64,000 nucleotides of DNA from Bryum argenteum (taxonomy: Eukaryota > Streptophyta > Bryopsida > Bryales > Bryaceae): the NCBI GenBank assembly GCA_037043015.1, contig CM073325.1, positions 11,015,001 to 11,079,000 of the forward strand, given 5' to 3'. This document shows, in pieces, positions 13,434-24,414 of this stretch. The first letter of the stretch is position 1. Every line of letters starts with the position of its first letter. The translations under genes and the position numbers were made by a program. Under the pieces are notes generated by a model that was given only the letters and a program-made list of their open reading frames with translations, was not told where the DNA came from and made no database searches.

Positions 13434-13468
<35 letters not shown>

Positions 13469-15780
13469 TGAGGGTGAAAATTGCGCGCCTCTTGCTTATC
13501 ATCCCATGTTCTGGGAAACTATCCAAAAGGACCCAGGATTTGCATGCTATCATGTTGCCCTTATCATCATGCACAATTAAGGTAAAGCCCCGCCCTGCTC
13601 AACAACTTTTCATTGCGGAGATTCCAAGCTAAAATTGTCTATGGCAAGTTGGAAACAATTCCCATGGGTTGGAAAAGTGTTAGCTAGAATCTTGGTGTTC
13701 CTTCATACTATAAGTGGCATCCTTTATCAATTCTTGTAAGGTCGAATGCCCTAAAACCACCAACTTAAGCTTTTTGAGGTTTTTTTAGAATGGTTATTTT
13801 TGGGGTATATTTTTCCCATGTAGGAAAGAAACTTTTTCATAGGATGCAAATTTTTTCAAAATTTAACTCCCATTACATAAATAAATATAAAATTTCAAAG
13901 GCAAAAGTACTTGGTGACCCAAAACTAATCTGTAGGCTTTTCCATTGTCACACCTAGCTGGTACAAATTTCCATTCATGATTCGACCCAAAACCACTAGC
14001 TTTTTGATGGTTTTGATTGGTCAGTTTGAATTTAGTGATCTGACAATGCTAGTTCAGGCTAGGTGCGGTTATGGGGAGACCTAGATAGGTTGATACTGGG
14101 GGTGGTGGTGGTTTTAGGTACTTTTACCATAATTGTGTCTTTCCTATGCGAAGACGAGGGAGTTTTTGCCGGGACTTCCCTCGTTGGTGAGACTATAAAC
14201 AATCTCTTGCGCCCATTGCAAACCGGTTTGTGGTGAGTCTATAACATGACAGTCTATAACATAACGTGGCAATGTATGGTTTGCCTTTCTTGCTTTTTCT
14301 CTCAAGAGAGAGTCACATGGTTCTTTTGAGCTTGTCCTCGTGTTGTTCACCTTAGAAAATCTGCTCTCGTTGAAGGAGGTCTCTTTACAAATTTATAAGT
14401 TAATTAGTGCGGTTAACGTTGTTTCTAGTCTTTTCACACTTGCTACTGTAAGTTTCCAATTGCAGATTGTCTTATCAAAACATGGAAAAGGGGAAAGGGA
14501 ACAGTAAATCATTTTGTTAGAATTATTGGGACTTCCAATTATTGGAAATTGAGAGCGCCTTTCCAAAGAAGGTGGTGAGATGTGAGCGAGCTAGGCCCAT
14601 ATATCATAGCTACGAGACAATGCATCATTTTGGTTCTGCTCAACAAACATGAATAAATTTGTTGTGGGCTCCCACATGACGAGCGTAGTTCTCAGCCACA
14701 GGAAAGCGAGGATTCCTATGCCATGATTCTGGGCCATCATCATGTGGTCCACTTCCACAAACACTGATGCTGCCCTTGCTCGCGTCTCCATTTCATTTTT
14801 TTCCCCTCCGCCTTGTATATGAAACCGAAATTTACTCGTGAAAATGATATGCTCACCATGTGCCCTCGGCTCTTGAGTGGTGCATCGCGAAAATTCTCGA
14901 GGTTTTTTTCTTGAAATTGGCAACGAGTGCGAAGACAATACGAGAAGAATGTTTGCAAATGGAGGTATATGCATCGAAGATCTTGTGGGTTGGATTCAAT
15001 TTACTATCATTCACCATTTTTCTACTTTTGAGTACTGTTGGAAAGAGAGTAGGAAAAGATTGCATTCATGCTCAAATGATTGCAATTATTGAGATGACTT
15101 GGAAGCTCTCATGTCTTTTTGAGTAGGTTCACTCTCAGAATGTAATTTTTATAAAAATACCATGCCCTATGATAAAGTCCGTATTTCTAGTGCATGGATC
15201 TGTTCTTGAATGTCCATTTTTATAGTAGGAAGCTGATCTTTGATAGACATAGTTGTATAGTTTCAATCATTTCGTTACATGTTTCGAAGCATATTCACTC
15301 GTGAAACAATACGAAACACAACTATCATGAGCGTGTCTTGAGTAAGGAGGGTCACCATTCAAGCATAGAACATTATTCAACTTTTGGGCACGCTCAAAAT
15401 TGATTGTGGCATGCTCTCTTTGTGTGCAATGAGCACTTCTCCGCAATCTTTTTTGGAACTATTTTGAACATCACGACAGAAAAGAAGAGAGAGGAAGAGA
15501 AGCAGTTGGAATACATGAGGTGGTGAACGGTGGGGAACACACAATGGAGAACTCGTGGATTGCAAGAAGGGGTGGGGTTGTAATTATATTCACCGTTCTT
15601 GGCTTGAATAAACAGATGCAATTGTTTTTTTTAAAGGAGCGGAACACCTAAATATCAACCGTGCACTAGAATCATGGACACTTATTAAACTCGTCACAGA
15701 AATGGCTAACTTTAAACTAATGTAGTACTCACCCAAGAGGGATTAGGATTCTTTCCATCGATGTTAGTTAGAGAATGGCG
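10720..15780. other. Intergenic DNA, no gene supported
   Basis: Mostly AT-rich. There is a GC-rich island at 11970-12260 of unknown origin. A poly-A run of about 30 bases lies near 13434-13464. Copies of a short dispersed motif lie at 10923-10944 and 13018-13043. Frames at 14591-14974 and 14860-15126 are open but have no recognisable domain. Confidence 0.45.
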
Positions 15781-15849
15781 TAGTCTTCATCCCTGAGATG
15801 GGAGGCCGATGTGTTCGTTTGACCTATCCTTAGATAGCATGCCAATGGT

Positions 15850-16072
15850 GTAAATACTATGCTAGTTTCAACCTAGCCACTAGTGCATAGAGATACCCGA
15901 CATAATATTCACCCCAAAGGGCTTTGAGGTACCCATACAAAAAAGTCCAAGAACCCCCTACCATAATTGGGTGATTATATAGGTGAGCACCACGTCACTG
16001 TGATGAATAGAACCCACGACCTCCTCACTGGGCGCAACAAGCTCTAGCCACCAAGTGTAAAATTGTGGTGCC
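15850..16072 (-). mobile_element. tRNA-derived SINE, old diverged copy C
   Basis: Aligns with the SINE copies at 18797-19274 and 21003-21363, for instance around CCAAAGGGCTTTGAGGTACC and GGTGAGCACCAC. The tRNA-like head is at the high-coordinate end (TAGAACCCACGACCTCCTCA on the plus strand), so the element reads on the minus strand. Its divergence makes it the oldest of the three. The boundaries are approximate and no target duplication is clear. Confidence 0.6.
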
Positions 16073-17081
16073 TAGCATACATTAAATGTAGAACGTACAC
16101 TCTATCCACACTCCACCTTTAAGTAGGTTCTTATTTTCTTATCCTTGACATCCATAGTTGCCACAAAGATTCAAAAAATTCATATTATCATTCATATAGT
16201 ACAATGGTCTAAAATGGAGTAGGTTCCATAGTGGAGCTCAAGTAATCTTTGCTCAGAGGTACATAATTGCTTTCCTATATAAAAATACCATCTGCTCATT
16301 GCAAACATTATAGAGGATCACTTTAGGACAACATTTTATAAATAACTATATTTTCCAACTTCAAAAATTCATAATTGATTGTAGAAGAGTCCAAAACTGA
16401 CGATTCTACTTGCCTCATCTTTCTACTAAGGTACACTACTCAATAATGGTACAAATTTGAGAAATTTGTGAAGGTGTAAAAAATTTGAGTATTTTTTGTG
16501 CAATCGGAAAGTAAGTGGAAGACTATTTAGTTAGTAGAATTATCACTTTTGCACTTTCCTAAGATTAATTATGAAATTTTGAAGTTGGACTTATAGACTT
16601 CTTGAACTCGTGCTCTAAAATGAGACCATAAACCTTCATGAAGAATCGGACTACAAATGTGAAATGTGGAATGTTGTTGTTTGTCACATTCTTAAGGATG
16701 GTTTTAACACATTAGACTTGAAGTTAGTGCTGATCATACCCAGCTTTAGGACTAATTTTGAATAAGAACAAGTATATAAGAATATAACGTAAATTTAAAC
16801 AAGAATACAACTTAAATAGGACCGGGTACAAAATTTGAAGAAGCGTTTGAACAAGATTAGAAAAGGAAACAAAAATTAAAAAGAACAAGCCCACATTTGA
16901 CAAATACTGCACCCCGTTGTAGCATTTGTATACATCGTATAAATTCACAAAATTAAATACAACTTTGTGTGTTGAAAGATTTGACAATTTTGCAATTGAA
17001 TTGTATTTATATCATAATTTACTTCGCAACATGGTTCATCATTGATGAAGAGTAGCTCAATGGCAAAATAATTCTAAGTTT

Positions 17082-18197
17082 CTAACGTACTATCGATTTC
17101 CTTCTAATTATTTTGCATGCTTGTTGGTAGCTTGATATATATTGATGTTTGTTGAATGTTTTGAGGGTGATATGTTGCTCTTGTTTTTGTTCCATTGCAC
17201 AAGTTGTATTTTGAAACCATGTTGATTGATAAGGCTTTGACAAGTCAAAGCTCAACTTCTTTTCACTTGAAATAAGATCACTTTTGAAAAATGGGTGATA
17301 CAATGCTTCTATGGCAGTGAGGCGCTTCTGAGGGTTCCAACATATCAACGATTGAATCAAGTTGAGAGCTTCATAACTTGCTAATGGAACAAGTTGTTGA
17401 AGATTCATTGATGGATAAACATTCTCGAATTCAAAGTTGCAATTTGAAGCAAGCATGCAACCTTCGGGCCATGAGTACAAATTAGGTGGTCCAAGAGAAG
17501 CCGCGATTAGATGAAGTTGATCCCCATTATTTACTCCCGGGAAAACAGGTCTCCCTTTGAACATCTCCGCCATAATCACACCAAGAGACCACATATCTGT
17601 AGCTGCCGAGTACGATGGAGAACCCAACATCAATTCCGGAGCACGATACCACCTTGTACACACATAAGTAGTTCCACGACCGCGGTTCTTACAATGCATC
17701 AAGTTGTACACATGCTTGTTGATGTTCTCCGCACAATGACATATCTTCTTTGACAAGCCAAAGTCTGCAATCTTCAATTTCCCTTCATGAACCAAAATAT
17801 TTTCCGGCTTAAGATCCCTATGAAGGTAACCTTTGCTATGCATGAAAGCCACCCCTTTCAAAACCTGATACATCCATGATTTGATCTCCTTCTCCGAAGA
17901 GGGTATCATCTTGTTTCTAATACTTTGTAACAAATTCTCCTCCATGTACTCAAACACATAATAAATATTACTATTATGTGTAATAACTTCCTTGAGTTGA
18001 ACAACATTCGGATGATCTCTTAGAGCTTCCAAAGCCACAACCTCCATCTCTTTGGCGCCATTCTCATGATCTCTTGCAATGTTCTTGTTGATCAAATGTT
18101 TGATAGCAACAATCTCATGGGTTTCATTGTTTATGGCTTTGTAAACACACCCATAGGAGCCTTCCCCTACTTTTTCTAGAAAAGTATACTTATCCAT
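17082..18197 (-). CDS. MHK/MAK-like Ser/Thr protein kinase, intronless, 371 aa
   Basis: CMGC-group kinase of the RCK (MAK/ICK/MOK) branch, to which plant MHK belongs; substrate unknown. Visible features: glycine loop GEGSYGCVY (residues 11-19), catalytic Lys33 (VAIK), HRDLKPEN with Asp128, DFG at 145-147, an activation-loop T-x-Y (Thr176-Thr-Tyr178) and TRWYRAPE ending at Glu188. DFG to APE spans 44 residues against about 27 in typical members, because a Cys/His-containing insert (ICHCAENINKHVYNLMHC) precedes the T-x-Y. The domain ends near HPFF and a short unrelated tail follows. I chose the ATG giving MDKYTF; the frame runs 12 codons further upstream but has no earlier ATG. The absence of introns suggests a retrocopy or strong intron loss; no poly-A or target duplication was seen. 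All catalytic residues are intact. Confidence 0.85.
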   Translation of the reverse strand: MDKYTFLEKVGEGSYGCVYKAINNETHEIVAIKHLINKNIARDHENGAKEMEVVALEALRDHPNVVQLKEVITHNSNIYYVFEYMEENLLQSIRNKMIPSSEKEIKSWMYQVLKGVAFMHSKGYLHRDLKPENILVHEGKLKIADFGLSKKICHCAENINKHVYNLMHCKNRGRGTTYVCTRWYRAPELMLGSPSYSAATDMWSLGVIMAEMFKGRPVFPGVNNGDQLHLIAASLGPPNLYSWPEGCMLASNCNFEFENVYPSMNLQQLVPLASYEALNLIQSLICWNPQKRLTAIEALYHPFFKSDLISSEKKLSFDLSKPYQSTWFQNTTCAMEQKQEQHITLKTFNKHQYISSYQQACKIIRRKSIVR

Positions 18198-18784
18198 GAT
18201 ATTTGGCTTTTGTAACAAGGTGAGTTTTTGCACTTTTGGTCACTTTTTTCTAAGTGAAATCCAAGTATAATGTGGTATAGGGGTGATGCAACAAATTGGG
18301 ATCATATTCCGTGTGAAATGGTCTTAGGATTTGATGACCCCAATCTATGAATTTCATTATTATGGTAGGACAATAACCTGGAAATACTAAATGCAAATTA
18401 GAATGGGGATAAAAATGAGAGAGAATAAATAATGAAGGCTGCTTATATGGTGATCCAGAGACTTTTACTTTACGCGCTTTTACTTTTCCTACTTAACTGG
18501 ACTTTGATCTACTGTAGATAGAGCGATCTGACTTTTACGTTTTGGATGGCAGCCTTTTACTTTTACTTTTAACTTTTACTTTTAGGCTGAGTTCGTTGCA
18601 TTGTAGTTAACCACACGTTTACTTTTGCTTTTTTTAACCTTTGAATTTCGTGACCATTAGAATCGCCTACGAACTCAACGACTAGGAATAGGAATCGTTA
18701 AAAAATTCTAAAGGAATGGGTTTTTAGCAATTTTGGCGGATTTGCGCAAACTTTGAATGTTATAATCTCTGAAATGGTAAACAA
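18198..18784. other. Upstream region of the kinase gene
   Basis: AT-rich, no ORF of interest. CTTATA at 18442-18447 reads TATAAG on the minus strand about 245 bases before the kinase ATG, a weak promoter candidate. A run of repeated CTTTTACTTTTA-like words lies at 18465-18620. Confidence 0.3.
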
Positions 18785-18796
18785 TCAACTAGTTGA

Positions 18797-19274
18797 TAGA
18801 TAGATAGAAACTCCGGTCCCTTTCTAAGAGGCCGGCGTGAATGAAGTGTCCGTTCGTAATGCTAATATCCCGATGGCCACCGGACAAGGGGAAATTGGAA
18901 CAATACTACATCCCCCTCTCGAGGGTGTACACTATAACTACGCTAGTTTCTAGCCTAGTTACTAATGCCTTGAAGATACTTGACATAGTATCCCCCCAAA
19001 GGGCTTTGAGGTACCCATACAATACTACTTCCCCCTCTCGAGGGTGTACACTATAACTACGCTAGTTTCTAGCCTAGTTACTAATGCCTTGAAGATACTT
19101 GACATAGTATCCCCCCAAAGGGCTTTGAGGTACCCATACAACAAGGTCTAAAGACCCCCCACAATAGTTGGGTGGACTATAGTGGTGAGCACCACGCCGG
19201 CATGGGGAATGGAACCCACAACCTCCTCATTGGGGGCCTAAGCCCGAACCACCAAGCCAAGGCTTGTGGTGCCT
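18797..19274 (-). mobile_element. tRNA-derived SINE, copy A, with 12-bp target duplication
   Basis: Non-autonomous retroposon read on the minus strand. Near its 5' end (high coordinates) are a B-box-like GGTTCCATTCC (complement of 19206-19216) and an A-box-like TGGCTTGGTGG. The 3' end is a TATC-type simple tail. The flanks TCAACTAGTTGA at 18785-18796 and 19275-19286 are identical and fit a target-site duplication; the word is palindromic, which weakens this slightly. An internal 119-bp block is duplicated (18902-19139), making this copy longer than copy B. Confidence 0.75.
18902..19139. repeat. Tandem duplication, 119-bp unit, inside SINE copy A
   Basis: Units 18902-19020 and 19021-19139 are almost identical, differing for example at ACATCCCC versus ACTTCCCC. 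Copies B and C carry the block once, so the duplication happened in or just before this insertion. Confidence 0.9.
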
Positions 19275-19388
19275 TCAACTAGTTGAAAGTTTATCATGGC
19301 AGTTTTTATGATAATGAGCTTGATGTTACGGTTAGTTAATATAAACTATGAGATTTTCATCTTTATCTTTATTTGTGTAAAGGATTGA

Positions 19389-19626
19389 CCCCTAAATCGT
19401 CAAAGATGGCCTTCCTCTCTACTTTAGGTCTATAAGAACTCAATCTAAGCATTATTTAGAAGATTCAACTGTAGGATCTTAATGTTGATTTGACCGTTTG
19501 TTCAGAGTCTAAATTTAAGGAGATGATTCTTTTTCATTTATAAGATCATAATGGTTAAAGTTGGCTAAATTTTGTTCTTTCCGGAAATCCCATCAAGCCA
19601 TTTTGCCTTTCTTGGACCTTTAGGGG
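19389..19626. mobile_element. Small MITE with CCCCTAAA termini, relative of 34168-34427
   Basis: Begins CCCCTAAATC after TTGA and ends TTTAGGGG before TTAG. Both flanking words are one base from TTAA. The interior matches the element at 34168-34427 (AAGTTGGCTAAATTTTGTTC tract and others). No ORF. Confidence 0.55.
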
Positions 19627-20379
19627 TTAGAGATCGGAGTTATTGATATTGTGCTTACAAAAACGCAAGGGTTTGTAGGGAGCTACACGGTAGATACATC
19701 TATATCCGGATGACCCCCTTTAATTAAATAACCTCTTTCCTAAATTTTCTCACCTATTTCTTAGATTAGCCAACCCTTGCATGTACCTCATGTGTACATA
19801 TTTAGAGTGTTTGGATACAAGTAAGACTATACTAGGCTTAAGGAGAAAGGAGGAAAAAAGAGGAGGGTAAAAGAGAGAATGTTGAGGAATTATATAAGAG
19901 AATTGTCCTTGTCCTAATCCACTTTACACTACAAGAGTGACCAAGCCACTCAAAAATTCACCAAACAAAACAAAAGTCACCAAATATTCAACGTTAAAAT
20001 CAAGGACTATGAAGTTCAATATTAAGATAAACTCCATGGTGGAAAAAAAAACCAATAAGTGCCGAACACTCTTGTAATCAAGCACAATGACGTAAACAAG
20101 CAAATATGTACACAATAAATACAACTAACTTACCAAAAATCAACTAACTTAGTAGGGAACTATATATTAATTACCTATATGTTTGGGAAGAATCAGATCA
20201 ACATACTATATGTGTAGGCATACTAAAAAAAACGTAGTATGTAATGAGAAAAAACCACGTCAATATCTGATTGGGCAAATTTCAATGAACAATAAATTTT
20301 CTAAGCAATTTTTTTAAAATTTTTCTAATTTTTTTTTGTTTTTGAAAAAGGAGACCAGAAGCCAAAATGTGATGAAGTA

Positions 20380-20720
20380 GATGAAGGTGGAAGTGGATAA
20401 ACACAAAAGCGGATGAAGTGGACAAAGTGGGAAGCCAAATGAGGATAATATGGATGAAGCACAAAGAGGGAAGCCGAAAGAAGATAAAATGAATGAAGCA
20501 CAAAGTGGATGAAGTGGAAAGCGGAAAAAGTGTGAAGCAAACGAAGGTGGAAGTGGATAAAGGGAGAAGATAATGAAGCGTATAGCTCGAAGCGGATGAA
20601 GTTGTGAGCGGAGAGTGAATCAAGTGGATAAAGAATGAAGCAATAGAGCAATAAAGCAAAAAGGAGATGAAATATATAGTGAATGAATAGGGAATGAGAT
20701 GAAGGAAAAAACAAGAAGTG
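20380..20720. repeat. Purine-rich degenerate repeat
   Basis: Irregular repeats of GAAG, GTGGATGAAG and AAAGTGG words on the plus strand. The opposite strand gives long Ser/Leu/Phe-rich frames that are composition artefacts, not genes. Confidence 0.6.
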
Positions 20721-21002
20721 AATGGAACAAGGATTTGAATGGGAACGTGATGGGAAGAAGATTAGGAATGCAACAAGTGGCCGCATTGATTTCCATGGAA
20801 TGCAAAATCCCTCTCTAGGATACCCGTCCTCGACAAAGATGATGAATGATTGAACCGGAAACGATAGAATGGTAAAAGAGAAACAAGGGAATGGGCGACA
20901 AGAGAGGGGGGAATGGGCGACAAGAGACGGGGAACCCCATCATCTAAACTAAAGTATTCTACTACAGAAATACAACTAATTCCATATTGTCCATCCTTGA
21001 CA

Positions 21003-21363
21003 AAGGCACCACAAGCCTTGGCTTGGTGGTTCGGGCTTAGGCCCCCAATGAGGAGGTTGTGGGTCCTATTCCTCATGACGGCGTGGTGCTCACCACTATA
21101 GTCCACCCAACTATTGTGGGAGGTCGTTGGACCTTGTTGTATGGATACCTCAAAGCCCTTTGGGGGGATACTATGTCAAGTATCTTCAAGGCACTAGTAA
21201 CTAGGCTAGAAACTAGTGTAGTTACAGTGTCCACCCTCGAGAGGGGGAAGTAGTATTGTTCTAATTTCCCCTTGTCCGGTGGCCATCTGGATATTAGCAT
21301 TATGAACGTACACTTCATTCACGCCGGCCCTTTAGAAAGGACCGGAGTTTCTATCTATATATC
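21003..21363 (+). mobile_element. tRNA-derived SINE, copy B, with 13-bp target duplication
   Basis: Reads on the plus strand. A-box-like TGGCTTGGTGG at 21019-21029 and B-box-like GGTCCTATTCC at 21062-21072 have tRNA-like spacing. The body matches copy A with a single 119-bp block, and the 3' end is again TCTATCTATAT. Flanks TCCATCCTTGACA (20990-21002) and TCCATCCTCGACA (21364-21376) differ at one base, a convincing target-site duplication. It lies in inverted orientation 1.7 kb from copy A. Confidence 0.8.
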
Positions 21364-22188
21364 TCCATCCTCGACACTATAGAGGTGTGATATGACAGAT
21401 AAAAGGTGCACACGTACATTCATGTACAAGACCTTATTCTATTTTTTGAAACAATCAATGTATCAATCAATACAAACATGAACCAAAAGCAACAAACTAC
21501 TTGACAAAGGAATTTCTATATAAAACCTTATCGAGGTTGACTTGAATAGAGTGTGTGTTCAACCTATCCTTGATAACAACCCACACAACATAAAAGTAGT
21601 ACTACTATACCTATAAGTCACATGGGTATTCACAAATAATGGTAACAAAATCAATATAAGAAAATCCCGTACTTATCACAAAAATCACTTGATGGGTACA
21701 TTTATAGGATTAAGTTGCATTCATCACATGGAATGATAATCCCCAAAAACATGTAGATCGTCTTATAGGGGCCTCCACCTAAAAAGGAATAAAAAAGGGG
21801 TTTAGATATTTTATTTTTTTGGTGAGCTGGCAGTAGCGATGAGAATTAAGCTGCGGAGAATGAGGAAACAACAACTTGACAAATTCAATCACCTGCTAAA
21901 AATGACTTCTCTAAAAGAAAAAACTAAATAATAAAGAAAATAATAAAGAATGAGAGGAATTTGATTAATAGAAGGTGGTCAAGGAATTAGGGCTGGTTTT
22001 ATGCACGGCGGTTTGGCTCACATGACTCCTGCCACGTGGATTATTTATGTATGTCCAACAAGTTGGCGAACAATGCCAATTTTGGAGTAAGGAATTATGC
22101 TGTTGGAATTTTATTTAGGAAGTTTCTCAAGTTCCTCTTATCCTCCCTTTTTTCATAAAAAACATTCGGTAATAGTTTTAGGTGCTTA

Positions 22189-23553
22189 GGGTCTGGGTGG
22201 ACCAAGAGTCATGACCATGAAAATTAAAAATTACGGCTCTTGTACAAGAGCCCCTGACCATGGTAAATGAGAAATGGGTTTTTGAGTGGTTTGGTCACTC
22301 TTCTTGTAGTGTAAAGTGGATTTGGGTTGGGAGAAGTTTAAGCTCTGATATGATTCTCTCTTTAACCCTCCTAATTTTTCCTTCTTTGATTTCGAATGAT
22401 TGAACACTAGCCAATCGATGATTTTTGAGCCTCATGGTCTCCTTGATTGTAGTTGAGTCGAGGCATTTGCTTTGACTTAACCCCTAACTTTCCTTGAAGC
22501 CCGAAATGGGTTTTTGCAATTCCCGGCAGCCTAGATGAAGGGGTTAGAAGTAATATTTTTGCCTAAGAATTTTATCGGGTCCTCCTTATACTGCAAAGTG
22601 TACGTGGTAAAATTTGCAAAGTCAAATTCCAATTTTTGAGTCTTCTAGGACGATCCTTGGGTTGCGAGCCGAGATGGGGCAGCTCAAATTAGTAACTTTT
22701 TTGATTTTTTTTTTAAACATGATCAATACTAAATCACTACTCAAATTTCAAAGTGACTCAAGTCAAAAAGTTTACAAATTCTACATGGGCAGCCTCCAAA
22801 AATTTTAAAACCAATCTTCGCAATACCTAGAAAAACTTGGGAGACAAACTTTGGATGTTTTGATCTCTCAAATGGTAAACATCCAACGGTCAATTTTTTG
22901 AAGAGTAATGAGGCATATTCTTAGGTACAATATCTTACGGTTTAAAGTTTTTAAAAAGGAAAAGAAATTGGTTTAGACCCCCACGAGTGCTTACAGGCAG
23001 AGAATCGCAGTTTTGAGGTTTCAATCTCCCAAATTTTTTTTGGAGGTTGCCCATGTAAAATTGGTAAAATTTTTGACTTGAGTCACTTTGAAATTTGAGT
23101 AGTGATTTAGTAATGATCATGTTTCAAAAAACAATTCAAAAAAGTTACTTTTTTGAGCTGTCCCATCTCGGCTCACAACCCAAGGATCGTCCTAGAAGAC
23201 TCAAAAATTGGAATTTGACTTCGCAAATTTTACCACAAACACTTTGCAGTACAAGGAGGACCCGATAAAATTCTTAGGCACAAATATTACTTCTAACCCC
23301 TTCATCTAGGCTGCCCGGAATTGCAAAAACCCATTTCGGGCTTCAAGGAAAGTTAGGGGTTAACTATAATCAAGGAGATCATGAAAAACATTATCCACTA
23401 TGGAAAATTTAGCATACTTTGGGGTTCGTGGTGGTTATTCTCCTTTTTTTCAAGGTAGTGTAAAGTCAAATGGGACCAAGAGCACTTTATTGTACAATCA
23501 CGGATTTTAGAAGGTTGTGGTCAATCTTTATGGTCCATAGTGTAAAGCAACCC
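22189..23553. mobile_element. PIF/Harbinger-like MITE with a nested foldback
   Basis: The outer parts (22189-22470 and 23364-23553) match the element at 54788-55484, including the GGACCAAGAG left end and the CCATAGTGTAAAG right end. Termini are GGGTC and CCC, flanked by TTA and TAA. The centre is interrupted by a second element (22481-23359). No transposase remains. Confidence 0.6.
22481..23359. mobile_element. 879-bp foldback element flanked by TTAA
   Basis: Ends CCCCTAACTTTCC and its exact inverse, each next to TTAA (22477-22480, 23360-23363). The two arms, about 320 bp each, are close inverted copies separated by a loop of about 240 bp (22803-23040). The related MITE at 54788 lacks it at the corresponding site, so it is a separate insertion. 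A transcript would form a long hairpin. No ORF. Confidence 0.75.
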
Positions 23554-24410
23554 TAAGATATAGTGTTAGAAAATGACACAGCACCAAAATGACTCCCTAG
23601 TGCACTTAACCCAATGGTAAATTAGGGTAATTACACCTATATTTGGACATATGAGTCATTCACCTTACTTAGAGTGATGACACATGTGATTTACTATTCT
23701 TCGGTGATTGGCAGATAGAAAAGACAATCTTTCTACATTTTTTTGATATTTTTAAAGCACTTGCATACTTATATGTAGATTTTAGAAAAGCTTAGTATAA
23801 GATTCCATACAAAATTATAATTATTTTCATGGTCATGGCTCTTGGCCAAGAGCCGTGACCATGATAAATCAAAAACCTAAGGAGCATGCTAAAAAGGTAC
23901 ATTGTTGAGAAGAATGTAAAAAACCAATCATAAGAAATATTTGGTGGTATTAAAAAAATGTGTAAACTTAGTATTTCAAAACTTCACTCTTGGATAACAA
24001 ATATATACATGTAGATTCAAATTTCACAATTGTAATTGTTGGGTTATATGTTCATGTTACTTTTAGAATTAAATACGATCAAAAATGAGTTCACATCAAC
24101 ACACATCCCGAGCACTTTAAGTTCATTAGGTAGAATATTGTAAATACAATGCAATCTGTTTTGCATTCTAATTGTTGAAATCTTGGATAATGAACACCCT
24201 CAATCCAACTATATTTTGTGTGTATTTTTTTGATAAAAATTTTAAAAACTCTATATCCTCTTTTGGGTTGGTATAAATAATAAGCTCACATGGTGAGTAT
24301 GCTCACATAACAAAGTACCAATATTGATATTGCCCAATATCAACACCATTAAACCAATTTCTAAAAATATACAACTTTAACAAAATTGATTATAGGTGAT
24401 TTTCAACCCT
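23554..24410. other. AT-rich intergenic DNA with a short palindrome
   Basis: No gene seen. A 36-bp near-perfect palindrome (23829-23864) centred on TTGGCCAA consists of two head-to-head copies of the GGACCAAGAGCCATGACC-like end word of the nearby MITE family. Confidence 0.5.
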
Positions 24411-24414
24411 ACCC

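Noticed and set aside
13434-13464. Poly-A run as a possible retroposon tail
   Set aside because: No coding remnant or target duplication found on either side.
14591-14974. 127-codon minus-strand frame with a protein-like second half
   Set aside because: No recognisable domain, no splice context and no second exon.
20282-20786. 125- and 153-codon minus-strand frames
   Set aside because: Ser/Leu/Phe-rich translations of a purine-rich simple repeat.
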